The notes: generated by a model from the sequence alone, not told the origin. 5,981 bases of DNA from Bacillota bacterium (GCA_021203665.1 JAJQAT010000236.1:1-5981); one strand, 5' to 3'; numbered from the stretch's first letter, positions 1 to 5,898 are shown. Translations and numbers: made by a program.

Positions 1-1
1 G

Positions 2-61
2 TGGTATATTGTAAAGGATGATGTAAAATGTGGAGAGTATTTTGCGTTGAATAACAAATGA
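2..61 (+). CDS. possible 3' end of an upstream gene (partial, 19 codons)
   Basis: Frame 2 is open from the window edge to a TGA at 59-61 and would encode a C-terminus ending in ...CGEYFALNNK. The stop overlaps the first base of the AAAGGAG ribosome binding site (61-67) of the next gene, a spacing typical of an operon. No convincing promoter is visible in 1-78, which fits transcription entering from outside. Nineteen open codons can occur by chance, so this is only a candidate, and no function can be given. Confidence 0.3.
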   Translation, partial: WYIVKDDVKCGEYFALNNK

Positions 62-78
62 AAGGAGCATAAGTAATT

Positions 79-744
79 ATGAACAAGGGTCAAAAAAGAA
101 AAGCATCTCAGTCGGACAAAATGATCAACTTCATCATGGCGGTGGTTATTTTGGTAGTTCTTGTTGTGGGTGTGTATGCAACATACGACAAAATATCAAG
201 CGGAATAAAGGAAGAGGCCATTGCAAACGGAGAGGCTGAGGCAACGGTTGAATATCTCGCGGAGCAAGCCGATATGACGGTTGAGGATTATCTTGCTCAG
301 TACGGACTTTCGCTCGGCGATTCGCTGAAGAAGAGCTCGACGGAAACCGAGATGACAGGCTGTATGACAATCGCGAATTACGCGACCTACTCGGGACAGG
401 ATACCGAATCGCTTTTGGACGGCTTCACAGACGCCGTTACCGAGGAAACAGTCCTGAATGATTTGAGCGCAATGCCGGCGAAAACTGTTTTGAGCGAGGA
501 AGCTATCGCTCAGGATATGGAAACATACGGCGTAAGCGAGGATGAGATAACGGACGAAACAACCTATGAGGAATTTCAAGATCTGCTTTATGAGAAAATG
601 ATGGAAATGTATCAGGCGCAAACAACCGAAGAGACCGCCGAGGATACGGATTCCGAGACGGAAGCGGCAGATGAATCCGCCGAAGCCGATACATCCGAAG
701 CCGAGACAACCGAATCGGAAGAATCCGAAACGGATGCCGAATAA
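79..744 (+). CDS. membrane-anchored acidic repeat protein A (unknown function)
   Basis: This 221-residue protein belongs to no family I can name. A lysine/arginine-rich N-terminus (residues 2-14) precedes one hydrophobic helix at about 16-36, which suggests N-inside, C-outside topology. Residues about 55-172 hold three degenerate repeats beginning near T56, T97 and T136. Each has the pattern T-x3-hA..., a central G or M, L-x-x-YG and a closing T-x-x-T (for example ITDETTYEEF at 157-166). Residues 181-221 are almost entirely E, T, S, D and A, a disordered acidic tail. The same plan recurs in the next gene, and the two align through the repeat region (TVEYLAEQADM against TVGEVAELSGM), so they are probable paralogues. 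The start is supported by AAAGGAG at 61-67, 11 nt upstream. Two TAA stops follow in tandem. The protein is probably co-transcribed with the next gene, 23 nt away. Confidence 0.85.
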   Translation: MNKGQKRKASQSDKMINFIMAVVILVVLVVGVYATYDKISSGIKEEAIANGEAEATVEYLAEQADMTVEDYLAQYGLSLGDSLKKSSTETEMTGCMTIANYATYSGQDTESLLDGFTDAVTEETVLNDLSAMPAKTVLSEEAIAQDMETYGVSEDEITDETTYEEFQDLLYEKMMEMYQAQTTEETAEDTDSETEAADESAEADTSEAETTESEESETDAE

Positions 745-767
745 TAATTGATAAGGAGATTAGAACA

Positions 768-1724
768 GTGAGTGACGAAAAGAATTTCAATCAGGAAAAT
801 GAAGAGGTCGAGGAGACAGTCGAGGAAGCAGTCGAGGAGACGATAGAGGAGACAGTCGAGGAAACGGTAGAGGAGACGGTTGAGGACGTTGCCGAAGAGA
901 CCGCCGAGGAAACCGCGAATACAATCGAAACCGTAGCCGAGGGAGAAACCGAGATCGAGACGCAGGACGGAGACGTAAGCGAAACGGACGCAAGCGAAAC
1001 GGAAATCAACGAGGCTGTAGCGGCGGCAAAAACGGCGTTTGAAAACGTTCAGAGCGATTCGGACAACAAGTCAAAGAAGTATGCCGTTATAGCTGTAATT
1101 GTGGCGGCGGTTATCGTAATCGCGCTTATCGTTGTGGGTATTGTAAAGCTCGCGCCGTCGTTGTTTAATAAGTACAACAGACAGGGCTATGTTGACGTGA
1201 GCGGACGTACTGTCGGCGAGGTTGCGGAGCTGTCCGGCATGGAGCTTGACGAATTCCTTGAAATGTTCGGATTGCCTGAAGATATGCCGGCGAACACAAC
1301 GGAGAGCGCGGCGTATAACAATATTCCGTTTGTGAATATGGCTGAAACATACGGCATGACCACCGATGAGCTAAAGGAAATCCTTCAGCTCGGCGACGAG
1401 GTTACAGACGAAACAACCTGGGGCGAGGCTGTTGACCAGGCTACATTGGGCGCGTATGTCGGCGAGGATTATCTTGATTCGTTCAAGGAGTATTACGGAC
1501 TCGGCGACGATGTTACAGTAGATACACTTTGGGGCGAAATCAGACAAACAGTCGAGGAGAAGCAGAAGGAAGAAAGAATAGAATCCGAAAAGGAAGCGGA
1601 GCAGGAAGCTCTTGAAGCCGAGGAGGAAGAGGTTGAAGAGGAAGAAGACGAAGAGGAAGAATCAACCGATGACACCGAAACGGAAGAAACAACCGACGAT
1701 ACGGCAGAGGATTCGGCTGAATAA
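768..1724 (+). CDS. membrane-anchored acidic repeat protein B (paralogue of A, unknown function)
   Basis: This 318-residue protein starts at GTG (768), with AAGGAG at 753-758 nine bases upstream. Its order is: acidic, low-complexity N-terminus (13-50) built of VEET-like tetrapeptides; acidic linker; KSKK at 101-104; one transmembrane helix at about 105-127; three repeats beginning near 147, 186 and 225; and an E/D/T-rich tail (262-318) that may be partly charged helix. Repeats 1 and 2 align at exactly 39 residues (G157/G196, L169/L208, T177/T216). Repeat 3 is two residues shorter but keeps the close, DETTWGEA against VDTLWGEI. Lysines before the helix suggest the N-terminal acidic arm is cytoplasmic and the repeats are outside. 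The repeats recall, from memory only, short helical units attached to some Clostridia membrane proteins. The stop is a tandem TAA TAA, followed by a terminator 16 nt downstream. No enzymatic motif is visible, so a structural, adhesive or signalling role is possible but unproven. Confidence 0.87.
   Translation: MSDEKNFNQENEEVEETVEEAVEETIEETVEETVEETVEDVAEETAEETANTIETVAEGETEIETQDGDVSETDASETEINEAVAAAKTAFENVQSDSDNKSKKYAVIAVIVAAVIVIALIVVGIVKLAPSLFNKYNRQGYVDVSGRTVGEVAELSGMELDEFLEMFGLPEDMPANTTESAAYNNIPFVNMAETYGMTTDELKEILQLGDEVTDETTWGEAVDQATLGAYVGEDYLDSFKEYYGLGDDVTVDTLWGEIRQTVEEKQKEERIESEKEAEQEALEAEEEEVEEEEDEEEESTDDTETEETTDDTAEDSAE
804..917 (+). repeat. degenerate 12-bp tandem repeat encoding VEET units
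   Basis: About nine successive 12-bp units of the form GTCGAGGAGACA encode V/A/I-E-E-T/A (residues 13-50 of protein B). The units differ mainly at synonymous or valine/isoleucine/alanine positions, so the array looks grown by slippage and then diverged. It lies wholly within the gene and keeps frame, because the unit is a multiple of three. Confidence 0.85.
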
Positions 1725-1739
1725 TAAAATTCAAAAATC

Positions 1740-1771
1740 AAAAGCAGATTGCGCCCCGCAATCTGCTTTTT
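1740..1771. terminator. bidirectional intrinsic terminator between protein B and bioY
   Basis: AAAGCAGATTGC (1741-1752) pairs perfectly with GCAATCTGCTTT (1758-1769) around a GCCCC loop. The plus strand continues with a T run (1767-1771) and TGTTTG. On the minus strand the hairpin is followed by TTTTGATTTTTG. The stem begins 17 nt after the protein B stop and 12 nt after the bioY stop, so it can end both convergent transcripts. Confidence 0.9.
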
Positions 1772-1781
1772 GTTTGCTCTG

Positions 1782-2327
1782 TTAATCAATGAAATTCGAT
1801 TTCACAAGCGCGTTTTTAACGGTAAATCCGAGATAGGACGCCGCAGCCGCTTTGCCAATATCGAACGGTATAAAGGGAATTACGCACAATCCGAGCGATT
1901 CGGTCAAGCCTGTTTTTTGCACGAGCATAAACTGTACCGTTCCGAGAGCGTAGCATACGATTATTCCCGCCAGGCAGGCGGTAAATATTTTAAGCATCGC
2001 GAGCCATTTGTTATCAGGCAGCGTTATTGTTAAAAATCCTATCAGCAGCGCCATAAGTATGTACGACCATATATATCCGCCCGTTGGACCGAGCAGAATC
2101 TGAAATCCGCCCTTGAAGCCCGAGAACACGGGAAGTCCGACCGCTCCGAGCAGTATGTATACCAGCACGGATATTGCTCCGAGCTTGGGACCTAAGATTA
2201 CCGCCGTCAGTAAAACGGCGAAAACGCCCAGTGTAACCGGCACGGGACCTATAGGTATTGTGATTACGCAGAATACGCACATAACCGCCGCGAATACCGC
2301 GCACAGAGTCATTGATTTTGTTTTCAT
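1782..2327 (-). CDS. bioY: BioY, biotin-binding S component of an ECF transporter
   Basis: This 181-residue, almost wholly hydrophobic protein matches BioY in length and signatures. These are IPIGPVPVTLG (25-34 region), GGFQILLGPTGGYIWSY (73-89), YALGT (126-130) and IPFDIGK (153-159). In known BioY structures the D-x-x-K pair of the last motif (D156 and K159 here) contacts biotin; that role comes from the family, not from this sequence. BioY sits in the cytoplasmic membrane and captures biotin, then associates with the shared EcfA/EcfA'/EcfT energising module. No ATPase or EcfT gene is in the window, as expected for group II ECF transporters, where those genes lie elsewhere. The ATG at 2327 has GGGAGG eight bases upstream (2336-2341 complement). 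The gene is monocistronic, with a terminator just beyond the stop, and its promoter carries a probable BirA operator. Confidence 0.95.
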   Translation of the reverse strand: MKTKSMTLCAVFAAVMCVFCVITIPIGPVPVTLGVFAVLLTAVILGPKLGAISVLVYILLGAVGLPVFSGFKGGFQILLGPTGGYIWSYILMALLIGFLTITLPDNKWLAMLKIFTACLAGIIVCYALGTVQFMLVQKTGLTESLGLCVIPFIPFDIGKAAAASYLGFTVKNALVKSNFID

Positions 2328-2366
2328 AATTGAAGCCTCCCAAATGTTGAAATTTAACGCTTTTTA

Positions 2367-2395
2367 ATTATAATATAAAGTGTCAAAATTGTCAA
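2367..2395 (-). promoter_or_regulatory. bioY promoter, perfect SigA consensus
   Basis: Read on the minus strand, TTGACA (2395-2390) is followed after exactly 17 nt by TATAAT (2372-2367). Both hexamers match the housekeeping consensus without a mismatch. Initiation is expected near 2360, giving a leader of about 33 nt before the bioY ATG. A promoter this strong would be expected to be held down by a repressor, consistent with the inverted repeat over its -35 box. A second TTGACA copy (2386-2381) lies between the two boxes. Confidence 0.88.
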
Positions 2396-2422
2396 CTGAT
2401 ATTTTAAACAAAGGTTGACAAT
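2388..2422. promoter_or_regulatory. probable BirA (biotin repressor) operator
   Basis: ATTGTCAAC (2388-2396) and GTTGACAAT (2414-2422) form a perfect 9-bp inverted repeat. Written as 9-mers it is TTGTCAACT, 15 nt, GGTTGACAA, which fits the known biotin-operon operator form (TTGTnAACC, 14-16 nt, GGTTnACAA). The bioY-proximal arm covers the bioY -35 hexamer, so binding would block RNA polymerase. The context of a biotin uptake gene supports the call. No birA gene is in the window. The other arm ends seven bases before the -35 of the rightward promoter. Confidence 0.78.
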
Positions 2423-2429
2423 CAAAAGG

Positions 2430-2458
2430 TTTACTTTTTTTATGTTTAGTGATATAAT
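2430..2458 (+). promoter_or_regulatory. promoter of the DUF2264 operon, extended -10
   Basis: TTTACT (2430-2435, four of six matches to TTGACA) is followed after 17 nt by TATAAT (2453-2458). TG sits one base ahead of the -10 box (2450-2451), making an extended -10. Initiation is expected near 2465. This puts the in-frame TTG at 2415 upstream of the transcript and supports the ATG at 2511. Confidence 0.75.
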
Positions 2459-2480
2459 CAAATTATCTATTACATATATG

Positions 2481-2497
2481 CCGCCGAAAAGCGGCGG
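2481..2497 (+). promoter_or_regulatory. GC-rich 5' UTR hairpin before the DUF2264 start
   Basis: CCGCCG (2481-2486) pairs with CGGCGG (2492-2497) around AAAAG, within otherwise AT-rich leader DNA. It ends three bases before the GGAG ribosome binding site at 2501-2504. It lacks a T run, so it is not a terminator. It could stabilise the mRNA 5' end or tune translation; neither is shown by the sequence. Confidence 0.6.
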
Positions 2498-2500
2498 AAC

Positions 2501-2513
2501 GGAGATTATTATG
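2501..2513 (+). promoter_or_regulatory. ribosome binding site that fixes the DUF2264 start
   Basis: GGAG is followed by ATTATT and the ATG at 2511. The identical 13-base block GGAGATTATTATG recurs at 4196-4208 before the next gene, which supports both start choices over the longer in-frame alternatives. Confidence 0.8.
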
Positions 2514-4190
2514 TACGACAAGCAGTATTTCAAAAATGAGCTTATGAATATGCTGAATCCCATAGCGGGATTTTATGACGGAGGCAATGTTCGCTTTGCC
2601 AAGCACAGCGCGTGGTATGAAAACGCGTCCGCGGATATGGAGGCGTTTGCGCGTCCCTTGTGGGGACTTGTGCCGTTTTGGGCGGGCGGCGGCAGTGATT
2701 CGCGCTTTGAAAAGCTGTACATTGACGGCTTGATTGACGGCGCGGACAGAAACAGCAAAGGATTTTGGGGCGACTGTCACGACAGGGATCAGCGTTTTGT
2801 TGAAATGGCGTCGATAGCCTACGGACTTATATTCGCGCCGGATAAGCTATGGGAGCCTCTTTCGGACGGCGAAAAGGACAGGCTTGAAAAATGGCTTCTT
2901 ACAATAAATTCTCATGAGGTTTGCGACAGCAACTGGATATTTTTCAGAATACTTGTAAATACCGCGATGAAAAAAATCGGCAGAGCCTGCAGCACCGAGA
3001 TAATGGAAAAGGATTTCGCGAGAATTGACGAGTTTTATCTCGGCGGCGGCTGGTATAAGGACGGAATACACGGTCAGACCGATTATTATATACCGTTCGC
3101 GTTCCATTTTTACGGACTTGTCTACGCTATAGCGATGGGCGGTGAGGACAAGGAAAGAGCCGACAAATTTAAAAACCGCGCCTGCGAGTTCGCGCAGACC
3201 TTTATTTACTGGTTCGACGAGGACGGCGAGGCACTGCCCTACGGACGCTCGCTTACATACCGATTCGCGCAGACCGCGTTCTGGAGCGCGTGCGCGGCGG
3301 CGGATATAAGACCGTTTCCGTTGGAGGTTATAAAGGGAATAATCGTCCGCAATATTGAGAGCTGGCAAAGCAAGGATATATTTGACAACTCGGGTATTCT
3401 CACCGTCGGATACGATTATCCGAATTTGGTTATGGCGGAGCATTATAACGCGCACGGCTCGCCCTATTGGGGACTTAAGGCGTATATATTTCTTATGCTG
3501 CCCGACGACCACGAATTTTGGAGCTGCGGCACCGCCCCGATGCCTAAGCTTGACGCGCTGAAGCAAATAAAAGAGGCGCAAATGCTTGTGTCGCGCAGAA
3601 ACGGAAAGAGCGTCGCTTATGTTTGCGGAAACAACACGTATTTTGACTGCGGACAGATAATACCGAAGTATCTGAAATTCGCCTACAGCGCTCATTTCGG
3701 ATTTAACGTTATGCGCAGCTGCATAAGCGCGGCGGAGGCGGCGTGCGACAGTATGCTGACCTTTGAGCTTGACGGAATGATTATGGTTCGCCGTCATTTT
3801 ACCTCGTGCCGCGTCGAGGACGACAGAATTATTGCGGAGTGGTCGCCGTTTAAGGGAATTGATGTAAAATCCACAGTTATTCCGACAGATTACGGGCATA
3901 TAAGGGAGCATGAAATAAAATCCGAGTATGACTGCGCCGCGTATGACGCGGGCTTTGCCGTAGCGTCGCGCGACAGCGATAATTGCGTTACGGGCGCGGA
4001 AAAGAGCGCGTATGCCGAAAACAGCTTTCAGCGCTGCGAGGTATTGTCCGAAGCCGGCGGCGAGTATGTTATTATTCCCGCGTCGCCGAATACCAATATA
4101 AAATATCAAAAAACAGTCATTCCCGCTGTAAGATATGAAATAAAACAGGGAATAACAAAGATAAGGACGATTATAAAGGACTGCATATAA
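2511..4190 (+). CDS. DUF2264 family protein, GH154-like glycosidase
   Basis: This 559-residue protein has the hallmarks of DUF2264: FARPLWGLVPFWAGGG (46-61), CDSNWIFFRILVN (138-150), WYKDGIHGQTDYYIPFAFHFYGL (181-203, K183/D184 region), DGEALPYGRSLTYRFAQTAFW (238-258 region) and GSPYWGLKA (316-324) with DDHEFW (332-337). Residues about 5-360 are expected to form an alpha/alpha toroid, as in unsaturated glucuronyl hydrolases. Residues about 365-555 look like a C-terminal beta-rich domain. From memory, DUF2264 members include CAZy GH154 beta-glucuronidases acting on plant glycans; substrate here is unproven. There is no signal peptide or transmembrane segment, so it should act in the cytoplasm on imported oligosaccharides. 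The start at 2511 is chosen for its GGAG site and because the promoter lies at 2430-2458; an in-frame TTG at 2415 is rejected. It leads a four-gene operon, and the next gene begins 15 nt after its stop. Confidence 0.88.
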   Translation: MYDKQYFKNELMNMLNPIAGFYDGGNVRFAKHSAWYENASADMEAFARPLWGLVPFWAGGGSDSRFEKLYIDGLIDGADRNSKGFWGDCHDRDQRFVEMASIAYGLIFAPDKLWEPLSDGEKDRLEKWLLTINSHEVCDSNWIFFRILVNTAMKKIGRACSTEIMEKDFARIDEFYLGGGWYKDGIHGQTDYYIPFAFHFYGLVYAIAMGGEDKERADKFKNRACEFAQTFIYWFDEDGEALPYGRSLTYRFAQTAFWSACAAADIRPFPLEVIKGIIVRNIESWQSKDIFDNSGILTVGYDYPNLVMAEHYNAHGSPYWGLKAYIFLMLPDDHEFWSCGTAPMPKLDALKQIKEAQMLVSRRNGKSVAYVCGNNTYFDCGQIIPKYLKFAYSAHFGFNVMRSCISAAEAACDSMLTFELDGMIMVRRHFTSCRVEDDRIIAEWSPFKGIDVKSTVIPTDYGHIREHEIKSEYDCAAYDAGFAVASRDSDNCVTGAEKSAYAENSFQRCEVLSEAGGEYVIIPASPNTNIKYQKTVIPAVRYEIKQGITKIRTIIKDCI

Positions 4191-4205
4191 AGAATGGAGA
4201 TTATT

Positions 4206-4379
4206 ATGATACCTAACGATCCGGCGATATTGCTCAGCTTTGTAAACACAAAGCTGCGTGACTTTTACGGCAGCTTTGACGAGATGTGCTCCGATATGCG
4301 GCTTGACGGAGATGAGATAAAGAAAAAGCTGTCGCTTATAGGATACGAGTATAAACAGGAAAGAAATCAGTTTGTATAG
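4206..4379 (+). CDS. DUF4250 domain protein, 57 residues
   Basis: The protein runs MIPNDPAILLSFVNTKLRDF through to IGYEYKQERNQFV, matching DUF4250 (short Clostridia proteins of about 55-60 residues). Characteristic parts are the M-I-P-N-D-P start, L-S-F-V-N-x-K-L-R-D-F-Y and the I-G-Y-x-Y...N-Q-F end. The function of the family is not known to me. It may form a small helical bundle with a helix-turn-helix look (FDEMCSDMRLDGDEIKKKL), but DNA contact is not shown. The ATG at 4206 is preferred over the in-frame ATG at 4194, because GGAG at 4196-4199 sits six bases upstream and the family begins with MIPND. The next gene's AGGAG (4378-4382) overlaps the TAG stop, so the genes are probably translated from one message. 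Confidence 0.9.
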   Translation: MIPNDPAILLSFVNTKLRDFYGSFDEMCSDMRLDGDEIKKKLSLIGYEYKQERNQFV

Positions 4380-4388
4380 GAGAAAGCT

Positions 4389-4949
4389 ATGACAGAAACA
4401 GAGATGAAAAGCATTATAGACGAGGAAACCTATAAAAGGGTGAAAAGGGCGTTTAATTGGGACAGCGTAAAGGAGCAGGTAAACAATTATTATACCGACG
4501 AAAACGGAATACTGCGCGAGAAGCGCGTAATGGTGCGCGTGAGGGTGATTGACGGAGTGTCCAAGCTACAGGTAAAGCTGCATAAAAACGCGGCAAGTCC
4601 GCTCCAGATATGCGAGGAAACCGAGTATGAAATCGAGAACGCGCCGGAGGTGATAGACGCCGATACGGCAAGGAGCATTACCGGTATGGACGTCGGAGAG
4701 CTGCGCAAAATCGGCAGCGCGGCAACCCTGCGCCGTGTAAAGCGCCATAACGGCTCGGAGCTGTGCCTTGATATGACGACTTATTTTGACAAGACGGATT
4801 ACGAGGCGGAGGTCGAATACGAGGGCAAAATCAGCGCGGAGCTGCTTATGAAGCTTATGAATCTCGGCGTGACGTTTGACAAAAACAGCGTCGGGAAGTT
4901 CGCGCGTTTTCTTGCGGAATATGAAAAACAAAACAATCAGAATCGGTAA
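4389..4949 (+). CDS. CYTH domain / triphosphate tunnel metalloenzyme
   Basis: This 186-residue protein has the CYTH signature ExExK at E3, E5 and K7. Other tunnel-type residues follow: NNYYTDENG (32-40), a basic R50-x-R52 strand, QVKLH with K63, the acidic E77/E78/E81 group, and R115/R116. The DYEAEVEYEG strand (137-146) supplies the metal-binding acidic series, and SVGKFARFL (167-175) matches the usual closing S-K-x-x-R-F motif. Family members bind triphosphate in an eight-stranded tunnel with Mg or Mn. They hydrolyse inorganic tripolyphosphate or thiamine triphosphate, or make cAMP (class IV cyclase). In Bacillota, single-domain members such as YjbK are the nearest relatives I recall. The substrate cannot be decided here, though tripolyphosphatase is the more probable. 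It is soluble and cytoplasmic. The start has AGGAG six bases upstream, and the next gene follows after 17 nt. Confidence 0.88.
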   Translation: MTETEMKSIIDEETYKRVKRAFNWDSVKEQVNNYYTDENGILREKRVMVRVRVIDGVSKLQVKLHKNAASPLQICEETEYEIENAPEVIDADTARSITGMDVGELRKIGSAATLRRVKRHNGSELCLDMTTYFDKTDYEAEVEYEGKISAELLMKLMNLGVTFDKNSVGKFARFLAEYEKQNNQNR

Positions 4950-4966
4950 AGAAAGGCTGTGCGCGT

Positions 4967-5767
4967 ATGATAGAGGAATTAAAGCGAATCGCCCGCGAGG
5001 CGGGTAAAATTATGCTTGAAAGCAAGGATTTCGGAATTTACAGCAAGGGAACCGCCGCGAATTATGTTTCCGATATTGACATAAAGGTAGAGAATTTCCT
5101 GCGCGAAAGGCTTTTGGCTCTGTGTCCCGCCGCCGCTTTTATCGGCGAGGAAAGCGCGGAAAACGATTACGGCGCGGATAAGCAATGGATAGTCGATCCG
5201 ATAGACGGCACGGCGAATTTTGTGCGCGGTATGGATATGAGCGCGGTGTCGATAGCGTTCGCGGAAAATGGCGCCGTCACGGCGGGCGCGGTGTATAATC
5301 CATACTTAGACAGAATGTTTTATGCCGAAAAGGGCGGCGGAGCGTATATGAACGGCGGGAGAATATATGTTTCCGAAAGACCGCTTGAAAATTCCGTGTT
5401 CAGCATTGCTATGAGCGTTTACAAAAAGGAATACGCTCCAATGTGCTTTGACCTGGCGGAAAGGATACATATGCAGTGCGAGGATATTCGCCGTATAGGC
5501 AGCGCGGCTATAGAGCTGTGTAATTTGGCGGCGGGCAAGACGGAGATGTTTTTTGAGGCGCGCCTGTATCCCTGGGATTACGCCGCGGCATCGCTTTTTA
5601 TAAGCGAGGCGGGCGGATATATAGGCACTATGAGCGGCGGCTTGGTTTATGATAAGGTTATTCCGGTGATTGCGGCAAACTCAAAGGAAAGCTTTGACCT
5701 TTTGCAAAATGAGGCGCAAGATTGCTTCGCCGCCTGCGCGGACTTGATAAACGGAGAAACTATATAA
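4967..5767 (+). CDS. inositol-monophosphatase family phosphatase
   Basis: This 266-residue protein has full family length and all metal-binding motifs: GEES (60-63, E61), WIVDPIDGTANF (74-85, D77 and D80, with I79) and PWDYAAA (202-208, D204). These correspond to the Mg ligands E70, D90, I92, D93 and D220 of human IMPase. KGTAANYVSDID (27-38) matches the usual K...NxVTxxD region. Members dephosphorylate myo-inositol 1-phosphate, fructose 1,6-bisphosphate, NADP, histidinol phosphate or PAP. Because of the standard DPIDGT and WDYAAA motifs I would choose a generic inositol/sugar monophosphatase, SuhB-like, but the substrate is inferred. The ATG at 4967 has AAAGG (4952-4956) ten bases upstream. 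It is the last gene of the operon, and its terminator begins 11 nt after the stop. Confidence 0.92.
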   Translation: MIEELKRIAREAGKIMLESKDFGIYSKGTAANYVSDIDIKVENFLRERLLALCPAAAFIGEESAENDYGADKQWIVDPIDGTANFVRGMDMSAVSIAFAENGAVTAGAVYNPYLDRMFYAEKGGGAYMNGGRIYVSERPLENSVFSIAMSVYKKEYAPMCFDLAERIHMQCEDIRRIGSAAIELCNLAAGKTEMFFEARLYPWDYAAASLFISEAGGYIGTMSGGLVYDKVIPVIAANSKESFDLLQNEAQDCFAACADLINGETI

Positions 5768-5777
5768 GGCGAATGGG

Positions 5778-5803
5778 AAAGACGGAGCAATCCGTCTTTT
5801 TTT
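5778..5803 (+). terminator. intrinsic terminator of the DUF2264 operon
   Basis: AAAGACGGA (5778-5786) pairs perfectly with TCCGTCTTT (5791-5799) around a GCAA tetraloop. The run of seven T at 5797-5803 follows directly. It begins 11 nt after the last stop codon. Confidence 0.93.
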
Positions 5804-5834
5804 GCTGCGCCGTATTTTCGGCAACCGTTTTCCG

Positions 5835-5863
5835 CCCCGCGTCGGCGCAAGCCGTAAGCGGGG
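5835..5863. repeat. two-tier inverted repeat with GCAA loop
   Basis: CCCCGC (5835-5840) pairs with GCGGGG (5858-5863). Inside, CGGC (5843-5846) pairs with GCCG (5851-5854) around GCAA. The sequence could form an RNA stem-loop with one small internal loop, or a DNA cruciform. It is part of the non-coding block after the operon terminator. Confidence 0.6.
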
Positions 5864-5898
5864 AGGGGGACCGCTTTAGCGGTGGAGGGGTCTTGCGC
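5845..5898. repeat. nested inverted and direct repeats, G-rich
   Basis: GCGCAAG (5845-5851) is the exact inverse of CTTGCGC (5892-5898). Between them lies ACCGC (5870-5874), TTTA and GCGGT (5879-5883), flanked on both sides by GGAGGGG (5862-5868 and 5884-5890). The G-rich flanks around a small palindrome resemble the dispersed intergenic repeats I recall from gut Clostridia. This structure competes with the 5835-5863 hairpin, because they share the GCAA region. Confidence 0.55.

Noticed and set aside
28..54. Eight-codon leader peptide candidate (MWRVFCVE)
   Set aside because: There is no clear ribosome binding site, no attenuator hairpin follows, and the overlapping frame 2 reads as a gene end.
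1493..1789. Serine-rich open frame on the minus strand opposite the acidic tail of protein B
   Set aside because: Reverse reading of GAA/GAG codons gives serine-rich runs automatically; it spans the terminator and has no supporting start signal.
1749..2033. Plus-strand open frame opposite the 3' part of bioY
   Set aside because: It begins inside the terminator hairpin, lacks a ribosome binding site, and bioY is well supported on the other strand.
2415..2510. TTG-started N-terminal extension of the DUF2264 protein (32 extra residues)
   Set aside because: The TTG lies upstream of the predicted transcription start (about 2465), overlaps the operator, has no ribosome binding site, and the extra residues do not resemble the family. 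GGAG precedes the ATG at 2511.
2847..4109. Long open frame (420 codons) on the minus strand, antisense to the DUF2264 gene
   Set aside because: It is explained by the codon bias of the GC-rich sense gene. The product is rich in R, A, V and H with no recognisable domain, and the sense strand matches a known family.
4194..4205. Upstream ATG for the DUF4250 gene adding four residues
   Set aside because: This ATG overlaps the GGAG used by the ATG at 4206 and has no ribosome binding site of its own; the family begins MIPND.
5845..5898. CRISPR-like repeat arrangement
   Set aside because: The direct repeats are only seven bases, occur twice, and flank a palindrome; there are no regular spacers.
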